Assembly (NCBI GenBank): GCA_963665085.2
Contig: CAXXXS010000001.1
Location: 992,001 to 1,056,000, forward strand
Origin: G963665085 sp963665085
GTDB lineage: Bacteria > Bacteroidota > Bacteroidia > Bacteroidales > JAAAOM01
DNA length: 64,000 nucleotides
Reading direction: 5' to 3'
Shown here one piece after another: positions 17,465 through 27,016 of the stretch. Every line of letters begins with the position of its first letter. Within the stretch, counting starts at the first letter, position 1. The position numbers and the translations under genes are program-made. The notes below the pieces were generated by a model. That model saw only the letters and a program-made list of their open reading frames with translations. It ran no database searches and was not told the DNA's origin.

Positions 17465-19741
17465 CTATCTCTTAAACCTTTTAAAAAAACTATGCAGCTT
17501 ATTCTTTAACCTCGAAAATAGCCCTTTGCCTATTTCGTTACTTTCTCTCTTAACTACTTGATGATCTGTTTTAATTTTTTCGTGTTTTGTTTCAACTTCT
17601 GGTGAACCATATTTTTCAAGAACTATCCTGTTATTTTCTTCAGCAAAATTATTGGAAATCCTGTGTTGGGTAAAATCTGGGGAAAAATCATTACCCGTTA
17701 TTTTTTCTTCGAAATTAACCTCGGTAAGCGCCTTTACTGATTCTAGGAAACTCTCAAGCATTACGCTGTTTTCCCCATCTTCTTCGATGGCCCCTTTAAA
17801 TAACGATCTTTTAAAATCGAGCAGATAAAGTATCCTGTGTTCAATAGATTTTTTAGCAATAAAGTTAAATATACTAACATGTTTCTTTTGTCCCAAACGG
17901 TAAATCCTTCCAATGCGTTGCTCTAAAACGGCAGGGTTCCAGGGCAAATCGAGATTAATCAATACATTTGCGCTTTGTAGGTTTACCCCAACACCACCCG
18001 CATCGGTAGATAAAAATATTTTTATTTCACGATTATCCTGAAAAGCATCTATTATCTGCTTTCTCTGCTGGGCAGAAATATCTCCATTAAGGTATACAAA
18101 CGGAATATTAAGTTTCTCAATTTCTTTGATTACCAGTTCAAACATACGTTTCCACTGGCTGAAAATAACAATTTTATTTTCTTCATTTTGTAGCAGCTCC
18201 TTTATCAGCTCTTTAAATTCTACAATTTTATTTCCATGGTTGGTGTTCTGGTTTAAAATGTAGGTTGAATCACAAACCATCCTCATGCAATTGAGGTTTA
18301 ACAGTAACTTATCCCTGTCGCTCTCAGACAACATTCCTTGCCGTATCCATTTATTTACAAGCTGACAAACAGAATCATAATAACTATTATGTTCTGTTTC
18401 CTGTTCATCGGTTAATTCAACAAAGAAATTTTTGTCAATTCTCCCAGGTAACTGATCCACAATTTCTTTTTTGGTTCTCCTCAATAAAACATCACTCAAA
18501 GTAGCATTAATTTCACGCAAATTTTTATAGCCTTTTAGTTTTCCTGAGTCATCCAATATCTGATGGTTGTGAAGAAAACGAAATAGAGGCCCAAGTTTGT
18601 ACCTGTCTATATATTCAACAATCGAATGTAGTTCATCTATTTTATTTTCGAGAGGTGTTCCTGTCAATACAATCACATATTCAGATTCAATTTTTTTTAC
18701 TGACTGTGCGATCTGCGTCTTCCAGTTTTTTATCCTTTGGGCTTCATCTAAAATTACCAAATCTGGATTGAAAGAATTGAGAATTTCTAAATCGTTACGG
18801 CAAATACCATAACTAATTATTTTATAAAATGAAGGCGATTGATATAACTCTTTTCGTTTGGCCCCTTCTACCACAGTTGCTTCTCTCTTACTAAACTTTT
18901 CTATTTCGCGCTTCCATTGAAACTTCAAAGAGGTTGGGCAAATAATTAAAACCTTGTTTACATTAAAGTGATTGGCAAAAATTTCAGTTGCTGCAATTGC
19001 CTGAATAGTTTTTCCCAAACCCATTTCATCTGCCAACAAGATCCGCCTTTCTTCAACAATTTTTCGAACACCCTCTTTCTGGTACTCGTATAATTGGGCA
19101 TTTATCAGGTTGTCAAAAATTTCTGAATGAACGCCTTTTGTAAACAATTGTTTTGCCCTACTTTTTTCTTCTTCCCCCTTCTTAAAATTTGCTATAAGCT
19201 CTTTAACATCAGGATAAATAATTATTTTCGGATCAGTTGTCACGGCAGCTTCGATAAACTCATCAATTTTGAAAAGCATATTAGGTTTTAAGTAACCATA
19301 TTCATCAAAATAATCTTCTTCGTGATCGAACCTAACAATTCCATCAGCTTTTTCTAATCGTATTTTACGCTCTTTTCCATAAAAAATACTCAGGGAAGAA
19401 TAATCCGGGTTACAGGGGTTCGTTAAGTATTTTTGGTATTTTTTATATTTTGAAAAATAATGTAACATGTACTCAATATGCTTACATGTACCTAACGAGT
19501 TTATTTTAAAATCAGGGCACGAACAGAAATTATAGCTTTCTTTCCCGTCTCTCAGGCTTACTTTGTATGTATTATCAGTCTTGGGGTTATAAACCTTAAA
19601 ATCAGAATAAACAGGGTGATCGCCAATATTGGTAAATTTAAAATTTTGTTCTTTGGCATACTGTTTCCGAAGACCAGCCTGCCATTCTTCTACTGATAAT
19701 TCATCAGGTTTGTTGTGATAGGGAATTTTTTTCTCTGACAT
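17465..19741 (-). CDS. SWIM zinc-finger SNF2-family helicase/translocase
   Basis: 758 residues. A SWIM zinc finger at the N-terminus (C73, C75, C86, H88; FCSCPDF then GTCKHIE) is followed by a SNF2 ATPase: Walker A ADEMGLGKT (~238-245), LILDEAQ-type motif II (VILDEAQ, ~329-335), LTGTPLENK (motif III), IVIFSQWK and QRIGRIYRLGQKK (motif VI). A ~90-residue charged tail follows. Such proteins translocate on duplex DNA. The XPF-like nuclease gene follows by 12 bp, pointing to joint action on branched or stalled DNA, in repair or in defence. ATG at 19741 is clear. It is transcribed toward the broken restriction genes, but its own motifs are all intact. Confidence 0.9.
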   Translation of the reverse strand: MSEKKIPYHNKPDELSVEEWQAGLRKQYAKEQNFKFTNIGDHPVYSDFKVYNPKTDNTYKVSLRDGKESYNFCSCPDFKINSLGTCKHIEYMLHYFSKYKKYQKYLTNPCNPDYSSLSIFYGKERKIRLEKADGIVRFDHEEDYFDEYGYLKPNMLFKIDEFIEAAVTTDPKIIIYPDVKELIANFKKGEEEKSRAKQLFTKGVHSEIFDNLINAQLYEYQKEGVRKIVEERRILLADEMGLGKTIQAIAATEIFANHFNVNKVLIICPTSLKFQWKREIEKFSKREATVVEGAKRKELYQSPSFYKIISYGICRNDLEILNSFNPDLVILDEAQRIKNWKTQIAQSVKKIESEYVIVLTGTPLENKIDELHSIVEYIDRYKLGPLFRFLHNHQILDDSGKLKGYKNLREINATLSDVLLRRTKKEIVDQLPGRIDKNFFVELTDEQETEHNSYYDSVCQLVNKWIRQGMLSESDRDKLLLNLNCMRMVCDSTYILNQNTNHGNKIVEFKELIKELLQNEENKIVIFSQWKRMFELVIKEIEKLNIPFVYLNGDISAQQRKQIIDAFQDNREIKIFLSTDAGGVGVNLQSANVLINLDLPWNPAVLEQRIGRIYRLGQKKHVSIFNFIAKKSIEHRILYLLDFKRSLFKGAIEEDGENSVMLESFLESVKALTEVNFEEKITGNDFSPDFTQHRISNNFAEENNRIVLEKYGSPEVETKHEKIKTDHQVVKRESNEIGKGLFSRLKNKLHSFFKRFKR

Positions 19742-19871
19742 ACACTTTTTTCCAAAAATATAAAGGTCACCACTACAAATAAATTATCTGTGTCTCAATT
19801 TTTAAACAGTTTTTTAACATGACCGGAATAATAATTATTTTAAATTCATATTTCCTGTAACCTATCGATTA

Positions 19872-19919
19872 TAAAAATGCCCCGGGTTTCCCCAGGGCAC
19901 GGACAAAAAACTTTGTCCT
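19872..19919 (-). terminator. Second minus-strand terminator with preceding hairpin
   Basis: Minus strand: GGACAAA/TTTGTCC hairpin (19902-19919), then TGCCCTGGG-GAAA-CCCGGGGCA (near 19876-19899) followed by ATTTTTA. It lies 130 bp ahead of the SNF2 start and insulates it from the upstream operon. Confidence 0.6.
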
Positions 19920-19952
19920 ATCCACACTTGAAGTCTATTACAATTTAAAAAG

Positions 19953-19978
19953 AAAGCCTTCCCAGGGAGGGAAGGCTT
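19953..19978 (-). terminator. Terminator after the DUF4270/outer-membrane protein operon
   Basis: AAAGCCTTCCC-aggg-style loop-GGGAAGGCTTT with T-rich flanks on both sides; it can act in both directions. Confidence 0.8.
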
Positions 19979-20039
19979 TTCATGAACGCAGAAAACTGCT
20001 ACTAAACTATATTAAAAAACCAAAAACACCTTCCTTAAT

Positions 20040-21299
20040 CTAATCGAATTTCGATCGTATAAACCACCAGTCATGCAATGTAAAACTTAGAAAAAACGAA
20101 TTATAAGTTTTCTCCATAAGTCCATTGCTTTTTGTTCCAAATTCCCCTCTCATATAAGTTAAATTAATGCTCGATTTATTTCTTTGAAGAGGCAAACTAA
20201 GTCCGCAAGTAACACCGTAATCCTTTGTTGTTTCTCCCTTAATCCTCAAATAATAATCATCCATATAACAACCAGCCCTATAAGTTATTTTCTCAAAATA
20301 ACTACTTGTAGTTCTATTAGATGGTATAAATTCAACACCAACCCTAAAATTTTCTGTATCAATATATTTGTAAGTTGTAGTATTTGATTCTGTATTACTC
20401 CAGCGATAAAAACCATAATCACCAGTAATCATTAGTTTATTATATAGGGTTAGTGAAAAACCTCCTCCATAGTTCATAGGATATATGAACTTTCCAACAT
20501 ATGTTGTTTCGTCCTCTAAAACATTATATAATTCATCTGTTATTTTTATCTCTTTCTTAAAATAAAACGGCGTTTCATAACCAAATACACCACCAAGAGT
20601 AAAATCTATCTTATCCTTTTTAATTATATCTAATTGAAGGCCAAAATCTGCATTAAGATTATTCAGAAATGACGACTCTTTTGTTATAATTGATCCCTCA
20701 AATGCAGCATATTGAGCTATTTCGTATTTCTCAATAGAACCAAAAGTATAATTCAAATTTATTCCTGCATGGATTCTTTCGAAGAAACTAATTGTATTGC
20801 CCCAATAAAATCTATTGAGCCCTCCATAACCATTTAAGGCTAAACTATATTCATCATTTACCGTCCCTTCAACAGCCTTTGTAGCATTAACTTTATAACC
20901 CACAGTACTAAAAGGTATAAGTCCTATACTGGCCTTCCACCAACGTGTTATAGGAAATCCTATAGCTAAACTGTGTAGATTTCCATCATAAGCCTTTTGT
21001 TTATCAGTGCTTGTTCGATATTTTACAATATCACCACTTACCCCTACATCAAAAAAGAAAGAAATACTATCAATAGAATGATACGATGCAGGATTCACAT
21101 TATTTAGCCCTGAACCAGAAGATAAAGCATAACCTGTTTTTCCTAATGCCAGGTTTCTGTTAAATCCAAGAGGGGCTAATTCTCCGATACCAAAAATAGA
21201 ATAAGGTAAATGAGTCTTTTCTTGCGCCTGTATTAAATTCAGGCTGCTAATAAGTAATAAAATTACTATAAAATATATTTTGATACTATTATTATTCAT
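20040..21299 (-). CDS. Outer-membrane beta-barrel protein
   Basis: 419 residues. Signal peptide (1-25, ending IQAQ), then LPYSIFGIGELAPLGFNRNLALGKTGYALS, a start common to a Bacteroidota FadL/porin-like group, and regular amphipathic strands to the end (FFLSFTLHDWWFIRSKF). Its start overlaps the DUF4270 gene end by 8 bp, so translation is likely coupled. The substrate is unknown. The divergent Kelch and LytS/LytTR cluster nearby may be its functional partner. Confidence 0.72.
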   Translation of the reverse strand: MNNNSIKIYFIVILLLISSLNLIQAQEKTHLPYSIFGIGELAPLGFNRNLALGKTGYALSSGSGLNNVNPASYHSIDSISFFFDVGVSGDIVKYRTSTDKQKAYDGNLHSLAIGFPITRWWKASIGLIPFSTVGYKVNATKAVEGTVNDEYSLALNGYGGLNRFYWGNTISFFERIHAGINLNYTFGSIEKYEIAQYAAFEGSIITKESSFLNNLNADFGLQLDIIKKDKIDFTLGGVFGYETPFYFKKEIKITDELYNVLEDETTYVGKFIYPMNYGGGFSLTLYNKLMITGDYGFYRWSNTESNTTTYKYIDTENFRVGVEFIPSNRTTSSYFEKITYRAGCYMDDYYLRIKGETTKDYGVTCGLSLPLQRNKSSINLTYMRGEFGTKSNGLMEKTYNSFFLSFTLHDWWFIRSKFD

Positions 21300-22590
21300 A
21301 ATCCATGTAATAAATTTTGAGCACTAACTTACTTTCCCTATTGTTACAACTTCCGATAATACATCTATCGATAGTTGTATAAAGTTCATCTGCCGGAATT
21401 GTAATAAGTAATGCCGGTGCCTCCTCATTTGTTATATTCGCCTCAATAAAACTTGTTATCTCAAACGAATAATTCGTCTCCTCATAATAAATAGTATCTT
21501 TAACTAGGTTCCCAGTTTGGGATGCAGCCTTTAATGTATAGATTTCATCTCCAAATTGGTTTAGCCTGTCGGTTTCGTAAACCATTAATTCCTTTGGTAA
21601 AGAATTCTTCAGATAGGTTCCACTTATCGGCTCAAGAACTAAATATACTTTTAATATATTAACATTATTATATAATTCTAACAATGTTCTAATGTTATTA
21701 AATTCAACTCTTGTAACAACAGGGTTCCCAGCCTGTATATATGTTTCATTATATGTTTCAGAAGCAGGCAATTTTTCGAGTTGGCTCGTTATTGTATCAA
21801 GATCTGAATTTTCCCGGGTTATATTGTTAAACTGTTTTCCATCATTAACAAGCGGAAAATCAATAAAATCTTTTGTATACTCATAATCTATATAATGATA
21901 ATGTAACCTAAGAAACATTGTAGTATCAGTAGCATCGTAACGTAAAACAAGTTGATCATTAGATCCGTCGGGTGTTACTAAAAATCCATTTTTATAATCG
22001 ATAAAATTATTGTCATCAGAGACTTCATCAGCATCATCAATTAATTTATTATATAGGCCTAATCCAAATTCTTTATTAACCGAAATAAATGCTGTGTCCT
22101 CACCCCGCTTAGGCCAAGGATAAAATGATGTAGAACCTAATAAATCGGGTTTAATACTTACTTTAGAAGTATTATAAAAATAACTAGATTCATCACCTAA
22201 CGTGATTTTTTCAGATAATTCATATAAATTAATACCATATAGCATTGTTGTATCTCCAACATAATAGCCATCGGGTATCATTACTAAACTTACAGAATCA
22301 AAAACTGCATTAGTTGGAATATCAACTGTAGTTGTTGGCACACCTAATTCAAAATATGACTGAGCGGTTAATGTCCCAAACTCACCATCAGTGTATTTTC
22401 CAACCAATGCTTTATTATTTCCTGATGTTTGTATCGAATCCAAAGCAACTGTGTAACTACTAACAGAAAATGTATCAACATATCTTATATTAGTAGTAAT
22501 GTCAAAATAACTCTCTCCAATATTATAAGAGTCATCGTTATTACATGATATTATTATAATACTAAGAATAACTATTAAAATATACTTCAT
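21292..22590 (-). CDS. DUF4270 family lipoprotein
   Basis: About 432 residues. A short signal with lipobox IISC (IIIISCNNDDSYNIG) gives a predicted lipoprotein. It continues with the DUF4270 pattern: YVDTFSVSSYTVALDSI, LVGKYTDGEFG and later VYLVLEPISG and TDRLNQFG. The family is Bacteroidota-specific, lies at the cell surface or periplasm, and has no known function. ATG at 22590 gives MKYILIV; an ATG two codons upstream is the alternative. It is the first gene of the pair with the outer-membrane protein. Confidence 0.85.
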   Translation of the reverse strand: MKYILIVILSIIIISCNNDDSYNIGESYFDITTNIRYVDTFSVSSYTVALDSIQTSGNNKALVGKYTDGEFGTLTAQSYFELGVPTTTVDIPTNAVFDSVSLVMIPDGYYVGDTTMLYGINLYELSEKITLGDESSYFYNTSKVSIKPDLLGSTSFYPWPKRGEDTAFISVNKEFGLGLYNKLIDDADEVSDDNNFIDYKNGFLVTPDGSNDQLVLRYDATDTTMFLRLHYHYIDYEYTKDFIDFPLVNDGKQFNNITRENSDLDTITSQLEKLPASETYNETYIQAGNPVVTRVEFNNIRTLLELYNNVNILKVYLVLEPISGTYLKNSLPKELMVYETDRLNQFGDEIYTLKAASQTGNLVKDTIYYEETNYSFEITSFIEANITNEEAPALLITIPADELYTTIDRCIIGSCNNRESKLVLKIYYMDYE

Positions 22591-22596
22591 TAGCAA

Positions 22597-22931
22597 TCTC
22601 TATATTTGTTAACAAATTAAACTGGCTTTAAAATTTTTATAAAATATTTTATACTGAAAGACTAGAATTCATAGATAGTTTTGTAATTTACATCGACCAA
22701 TCATACAATAAAATATTTACATTTATTTTTATTTTTTTTATTTTCGACCCCTGATTTCAAAAAGAGTACAAAAATGATAAAAAATGATTAAATTAAAAAG
22801 AGTAACTTAGCCAAAGATAAATCACAAAAAACTGTCGATAAATCAAGAGAGTTTATCTATTTTTTTTTTTGGCAACTTTAATTAAAAATAAGTTCGCAAT
22901 GTTTAAATATATTATATTAAATCGAAAACGT
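22597..22931. other. Divergent intergenic region with poly-T tract
   Basis: No gene is seen. It must hold the promoters for the DUF4270 operon (leftward) and the Kelch operon (rightward), but neither has a clear TAnnTTTG box. An 11-nt T run at 22860-22870, about 60 bp before the Kelch start, could slip and alter promoter spacing. Confidence 0.4.
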
Positions 22932-23942
22932 ATGAAATTAAAATATTTTAGTTGGTTATTTATTGGCCTAATGCTTATAGTAGTATCCTGTGATAACGAT
23001 GATGATGATGAAGAGTTAATAGGTAACTGGATTAAAAAGTCTCAATTAGATGGTCCGGCACGTAGTATGGCAACATCTTTTTCTATAGGTAAATATGGAT
23101 ATGTAGGAACCGGTTTTGATGGAACAGACCGCTTAAGTGATTTTTGGAGATACGATTCCGAAAATAATGTTTGGACCCAAATTGCTCCTTACCCTGGTGG
23201 AGAAGTTCAAAATGCTGTAGGATTCACTATTAATGATAAAGGTTATGTGGGTACTGGTTATGATGGTACTTACAAAAAGAATGATTTTTATGAATATAAC
23301 CCATCAACAAATGAATGGACAGATAAAGAACCTTTCCCAGGTTCTGAACGTTATGGTGCAGTAGGCTTTGCAATTGGAGATACTGGATATATTGGATTTG
23401 GTTATGATGGAAACTACTTAAAAGACTTTTATCGATACGATCCTTCAACGGATAGCTGGGAAAGCAGATATACCATGGGAGGAGATAAAAGAAGATATGC
23501 TGTAGCTTTTGTTCTTAATGGATTAGGCTACGTTTGTACAGGTGTAAACAACTCACAATACCTAAAAGACTTATGGGTGTATAATCCCTCTACTGGTTAT
23601 TGGACTGAAAAAAGAAAGATTTATGATGTAGACGAGGATGAGGATGATTATGATGAAGATTACGATATGTTAAGAAGTAACGGTGTTGCATTTGTAATGG
23701 ATGACAGAGCATACATGACTACGGGCAATTCAGGATCATTACTAGTTGATGTGTGGGAATATGAACCATTGAGTGACTTATGGGAAAGAAAATCAGGTTT
23801 TGAGGGAAGTCAGCGTCAAGATGCGGTTGCATTTTCTATTAATGAAAGCAGGGGTTTTGTATTAACAGGTAGAAATGGCAGTGAACCATACTCAGATATT
23901 TGGGAATTTAAACCAGATGATGAACTTGATACAGACGATTAA
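22932..23942 (+). CDS. Kelch-repeat lipoprotein
   Basis: 336 residues. A signal with lipobox (IVVSC) precedes an acidic spacer (DNDDDDEE) and about six Kelch-type beta-propeller blades, each with a GYVGTG(F/Y)DG and YDPST..W pattern. An unusual acidic insert (VDEDEDDYDEDYD) lies between blades 4 and 5. Kelch propellers bind proteins or glycans; this one would sit on the outer-membrane or periplasmic face. ATG at 22932 is chosen because it opens the signal peptide directly; ATG at 22899 would add a basic extension. The DUF4907 gene overlaps its end. Confidence 0.85.
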   Translation: MKLKYFSWLFIGLMLIVVSCDNDDDDEELIGNWIKKSQLDGPARSMATSFSIGKYGYVGTGFDGTDRLSDFWRYDSENNVWTQIAPYPGGEVQNAVGFTINDKGYVGTGYDGTYKKNDFYEYNPSTNEWTDKEPFPGSERYGAVGFAIGDTGYIGFGYDGNYLKDFYRYDPSTDSWESRYTMGGDKRRYAVAFVLNGLGYVCTGVNNSQYLKDLWVYNPSTGYWTEKRKIYDVDEDEDDYDEDYDMLRSNGVAFVMDDRAYMTTGNSGSLLVDVWEYEPLSDLWERKSGFEGSQRQDAVAFSINESRGFVLTGRNGSEPYSDIWEFKPDDELDTDD

Positions 23943-24252
23943 TAAAAAAGTAGTAATAGGTGTTACTATTATCCTAATTGCCACAGCTGTTACTTTAATA
24001 TTAAATAAACCTGCGTATAAAGTAGAATTATTTAAAGTAGATAATGGTTGGGGTTACGAAATAGAATTGGCTGGTGAAACATACATTCACCAGCCATTTA
24101 TTCCTTCCATTCAATCAATAAAACCATTCCCCAGTAAAAAGTTAGCTAAGAAAACTGCATATCTTGTTATTAAAAAATTAAAACACGGAGAACTACCAAC
24201 ACTAACAATTGAAGATATAAATAACCTGGGCCTTCTTAATGAAGACAGGTAA
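23917..24252 (+). CDS. DUF4907 family membrane-anchored protein
   Basis: About 111 residues. One N-terminal membrane segment (VVIGVTIILIATAVTLIL) is followed by the DUF4907 core (GWGYEIELAGETYIHQPFIPSI, KPFPSKKLAKKTAYLVI). Function is unknown. ATG at 23917 overlaps the 3' end of the Kelch gene by 26 bp, so the two are translated from one mRNA. The kinase gene follows 39 bp downstream. Confidence 0.78.
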   Translation: MMNLIQTINKKVVIGVTIILIATAVTLILNKPAYKVELFKVDNGWGYEIELAGETYIHQPFIPSIQSIKPFPSKKLAKKTAYLVIKKLKHGELPTLTIEDINNLGLLNEDR

Positions 24253-24291
24253 TATAAAAAGTTTTTTAAAGCTAATTTTTGTTCGTAAAAC

Positions 24292-25464
24292 ATGTTGAGA
24301 AAAATTTTAATTGTACTTACCCACGTTATTCTGTGGGGTTTATTTTCTTTTTACCCCTTGTTTTTGTTTAATATACAAATACAAGATTCATCCTTTCTTG
24401 TAAGGTTAATTATACATGGTACAATACTGGCAAGTATTTTCTATCTAAACATGTATTATTTGATTCCTAAATTTTATGCGAAAAAAAAATACGTAGCTTA
24501 TTTTATCTCTGCTTTATTAATGCTATCCATAGTTTTCTTAGAAGATACAATAACAACAAAACTTATTTCTCCTCCCAGGGATGAATTCCAACCATTTAGA
24601 ATTGAGAATAGAACAAACGCTGGACAACAACAAAAAATTTTTGAATTTAAAAACGACAGCTTAATAGGAGAACGACCTCCTCAACCTAATTCGCCATTTG
24701 AAAGAAATCAAAATCCTCCTGGCAGGGAAGAGTTCAAACCCGGGACATTCGATTTTATATTTAATCCAAGAACAATAGGCCGGGTATTTACTTCAGGGAT
24801 TATTATTCTTGCTTTAAGCGGTTTTTTTAGTATGGCAAAAGAGTGGGCTTTTCTGGATCAACAAAAAAAGGAACTTGAAAAATCGAAACTAAATGCAGAG
24901 TTAACACTTCTAAAATCACAGGTTAATCCTCATTTTCTTTTTAATAGTTTAAATTCTATTTATTCTCTGGCACATAAAAAGTCTGATTTCACCGAAGCTG
25001 CAATTGTTAAATTATCTCATCTCATGCGTTATATGATATATGACGTTAACGAAGAACTTGTTCCTCTGGGCAAGGAAATAAACTATTTAAAAAATTATGT
25101 TGAATTGCAAAAATTAAGAATGTCAGATAAAATGTCTGTCTTTTTTGAGGTTGATGAAAATTTAATTGACAGTAAAATTAATATAGCTCCTATGCTTTTA
25201 ATCGTTTTAGTCGAAAATGCTTTTAAACATGGAATTAGTTATTTAAATCCGGGTAAAATAAATATTAAACTAGATGCCACCGATAAGGAAATTGATTTTT
25301 TGGCATCAAACGAAATTGCACCAAAATCAGAAGAAACAAAACATAAAGGGAAAGGTATAGAGAATTTAACAAAACGATTACAACTTATCTATCCTGACAA
25401 ACATCAGATGACAGTAAGCAAAGAGAACAACACATATATTGTTAAATTAAAAATAACTGTATAG
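24292..25464 (+). CDS. LytS-type sensor histidine kinase
   Basis: 390 residues. Four membrane helices with a Pro/Asn/Arg-rich loop before the last (about 95-155), then the His_kinase domain: LLKSQVNPHFLFNSLNSIY (phospho-acceptor His ~214), followed by a HATPase with LVENAFKHG and GKGIENLTKRL. This family phosphorylates LytTR regulators; the partner begins 2 bp downstream. Position in the Kelch operon suggests it reports on that surface module. Confidence 0.92.
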   Translation: MLRKILIVLTHVILWGLFSFYPLFLFNIQIQDSSFLVRLIIHGTILASIFYLNMYYLIPKFYAKKKYVAYFISALLMLSIVFLEDTITTKLISPPRDEFQPFRIENRTNAGQQQKIFEFKNDSLIGERPPQPNSPFERNQNPPGREEFKPGTFDFIFNPRTIGRVFTSGIIILALSGFFSMAKEWAFLDQQKKELEKSKLNAELTLLKSQVNPHFLFNSLNSIYSLAHKKSDFTEAAIVKLSHLMRYMIYDVNEELVPLGKEINYLKNYVELQKLRMSDKMSVFFEVDENLIDSKINIAPMLLIVLVENAFKHGISYLNPGKINIKLDATDKEIDFLASNEIAPKSEETKHKGKGIENLTKRLQLIYPDKHQMTVSKENNTYIVKLKITV

Positions 25465-25466
25465 CT

Positions 25467-26162
25467 ATGATTAGATGTTTAATAGTTGATGACGAGCCTT
25501 TAGCCCTGGATATCTTGGAAGATTTTATTAATAAAACTCCTTCCTTACAACTTATTGGGAAGTATGAAAATCCTATCGAGGCAATCCAGTTTTTACAAAC
25601 AAACGATATTGATCTATTATTTTTAGATATAAAAATGCCCGATATATCAGGTATTCAACTATTAAAATCACTTAACAAAAAACCTGTAGTTATATTAACA
25701 ACCGCATTTAAGGAATATGCTATAGACGGATATGAACTTGATGTGTTAGATTACCTTTTAAAACCAATAGAATTTGAACGATTTCTTAGAGCAGTTAACA
25801 AAGCATCTGAATATTTTAATTCTTTAGAAAACAGAAATAGTAAAGACAGGGATTTTCTTTTTGTTAAGGCTGATTATAAATTAGTTAAAATAAAATTTAA
25901 CGATATACTTTTTATCGAAGCAGTTAAAGACTACGTGAAAATTAAAACTGAAAAAAGCTATGTATTAACCTTAATGAGCATGGCTGGAATAGAAGAAAAA
26001 CTTCCTCCTGATAATTTTATACGGGTCCATCGTTCCTATATTGTCTCACTTAACAACGTAAACACAATAAGCCGACACAGAATTATAATAGGTGATAAAT
26101 ATATTCCTATCAGCACACCTTATAGGGATAAATTTTATGATTTGATTAAAGGATTCTCTTAA
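25467..26162 (+). CDS. LytTR-family response regulator
   Basis: 231 residues. Receiver domain with DDEP at the start, Asp in LLFLDIKMPD (~53) and a LLKP lysine motif, then a LytTR DNA-binding domain (FIEAVKDYVKI, NFIRVHRSYIVSLNNV). It directly follows its kinase and most likely controls the Kelch/DUF4270 cluster, which is inference from position. Confidence 0.93.
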   Translation: MIRCLIVDDEPLALDILEDFINKTPSLQLIGKYENPIEAIQFLQTNDIDLLFLDIKMPDISGIQLLKSLNKKPVVILTTAFKEYAIDGYELDVLDYLLKPIEFERFLRAVNKASEYFNSLENRNSKDRDFLFVKADYKLVKIKFNDILFIEAVKDYVKIKTEKSYVLTLMSMAGIEEKLPPDNFIRVHRSYIVSLNNVNTISRHRIIIGDKYIPISTPYRDKFYDLIKGFS

Positions 26163-26203
26163 AAAAAGAATTAAAACTCATTAACATAATTACTAACTTC
26201 ACT

Positions 26204-26941
26204 ATGCTAAAAATAAAATCCACATTTATTCTGGTAGGAGTATTCTTTTTAGTTCCTGAATTGTTCGGACAGGATGCAACAGAAAACAGTGAACAAACCG
26301 CAAAAAACACAGAATTTATCCAATTACTAAATCAAAAAAATGATGGCTTTTTATGGAGTTTTGATCTTAGTTCAAAAGAAGTAATAGGAACTCCTTTTTT
26401 ATATGATGATTGGAAAGATGGAATAATATTTATGTACGACAAAAAAGAATTTATCGGTCTGAAACTAAAATTTGACATTTATAACAATGAATTATTATAC
26501 CTCAACACAAATGATCACAAAACATATAGCATCAATAAAAATGCAATACAAAAATTCATAATTAAAGATGGGAGTGTTGAAGAAATATATACTAAATATT
26601 TCTTGAAAGGCATATCAGGAATATCACCCGAGATGAATTTTGTAAAACTTTTATTTGCTGGAGATTCTAAATTAATTAAGCTGTCAAAAAAAAATCTGGT
26701 TAAAGGTAAAGAAGTACAAGCATATAGCTCAAGCAGCAATGATAAGTTCGTTTATCAGGAATTCTATCTTATTTTAAAAAAAAATGGCGAATTAATAAAG
26801 ATTAAACAAAACAAAAATTCAATTATAAAAGTTTTTCCTGAAAAAGAATCTGAGATAAATACCTTTCTAAAAAAGAATCCTCTTGATCTAAAGATAGAGG
26901 AAAATCTTATTAAAATATTAGAATTTATAGAACAGCATTAG
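26204..26941 (+). CDS. Exported protein of unknown function
   Basis: 245 residues. A signal peptide (1-22, ending LFGQ) is followed by a beta-rich domain with GTPFLYDDWKDGIIFMYDKK and LKFDIYNNELLYL, a pattern common in Bacteroidota exported proteins of unknown function. It lies 41 bp after the LytTR gene and may be part of that transcript; a terminator follows it. Confidence 0.65.
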   Translation: MLKIKSTFILVGVFFLVPELFGQDATENSEQTAKNTEFIQLLNQKNDGFLWSFDLSSKEVIGTPFLYDDWKDGIIFMYDKKEFIGLKLKFDIYNNELLYLNTNDHKTYSINKNAIQKFIIKDGSVEEIYTKYFLKGISGISPEMNFVKLLFAGDSKLIKLSKKNLVKGKEVQAYSSSSNDKFVYQEFYLILKKNGELIKIKQNKNSIIKVFPEKESEINTFLKKNPLDLKIEENLIKILEFIEQH

Positions 26942-26962
26942 ATCTATTGATGAAGATAAAAC

Positions 26963-26996
26963 AAAAGCCCATGATTTCTATAACCACGGGCTTTTT
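26963..26996 (+). terminator. Terminator between convergent genes
   Basis: AAAAGCCC...GGGCTTTTT hairpin (stem GCCCATG/CACGGGC with wobble pairs) between the exported-protein gene and gpmI; T runs on both strands. Confidence 0.75.
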
Positions 26997-27016
26997 ATAT
27001 ATTTCATTTTCAGTTG

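Noticed and set aside
12779..19950. Integrative element inserted at the tRNA gene
   Set aside because: No integrase gene and no repeat of the tRNA 3' end were found up to about 20 kb, so an element boundary cannot be claimed.
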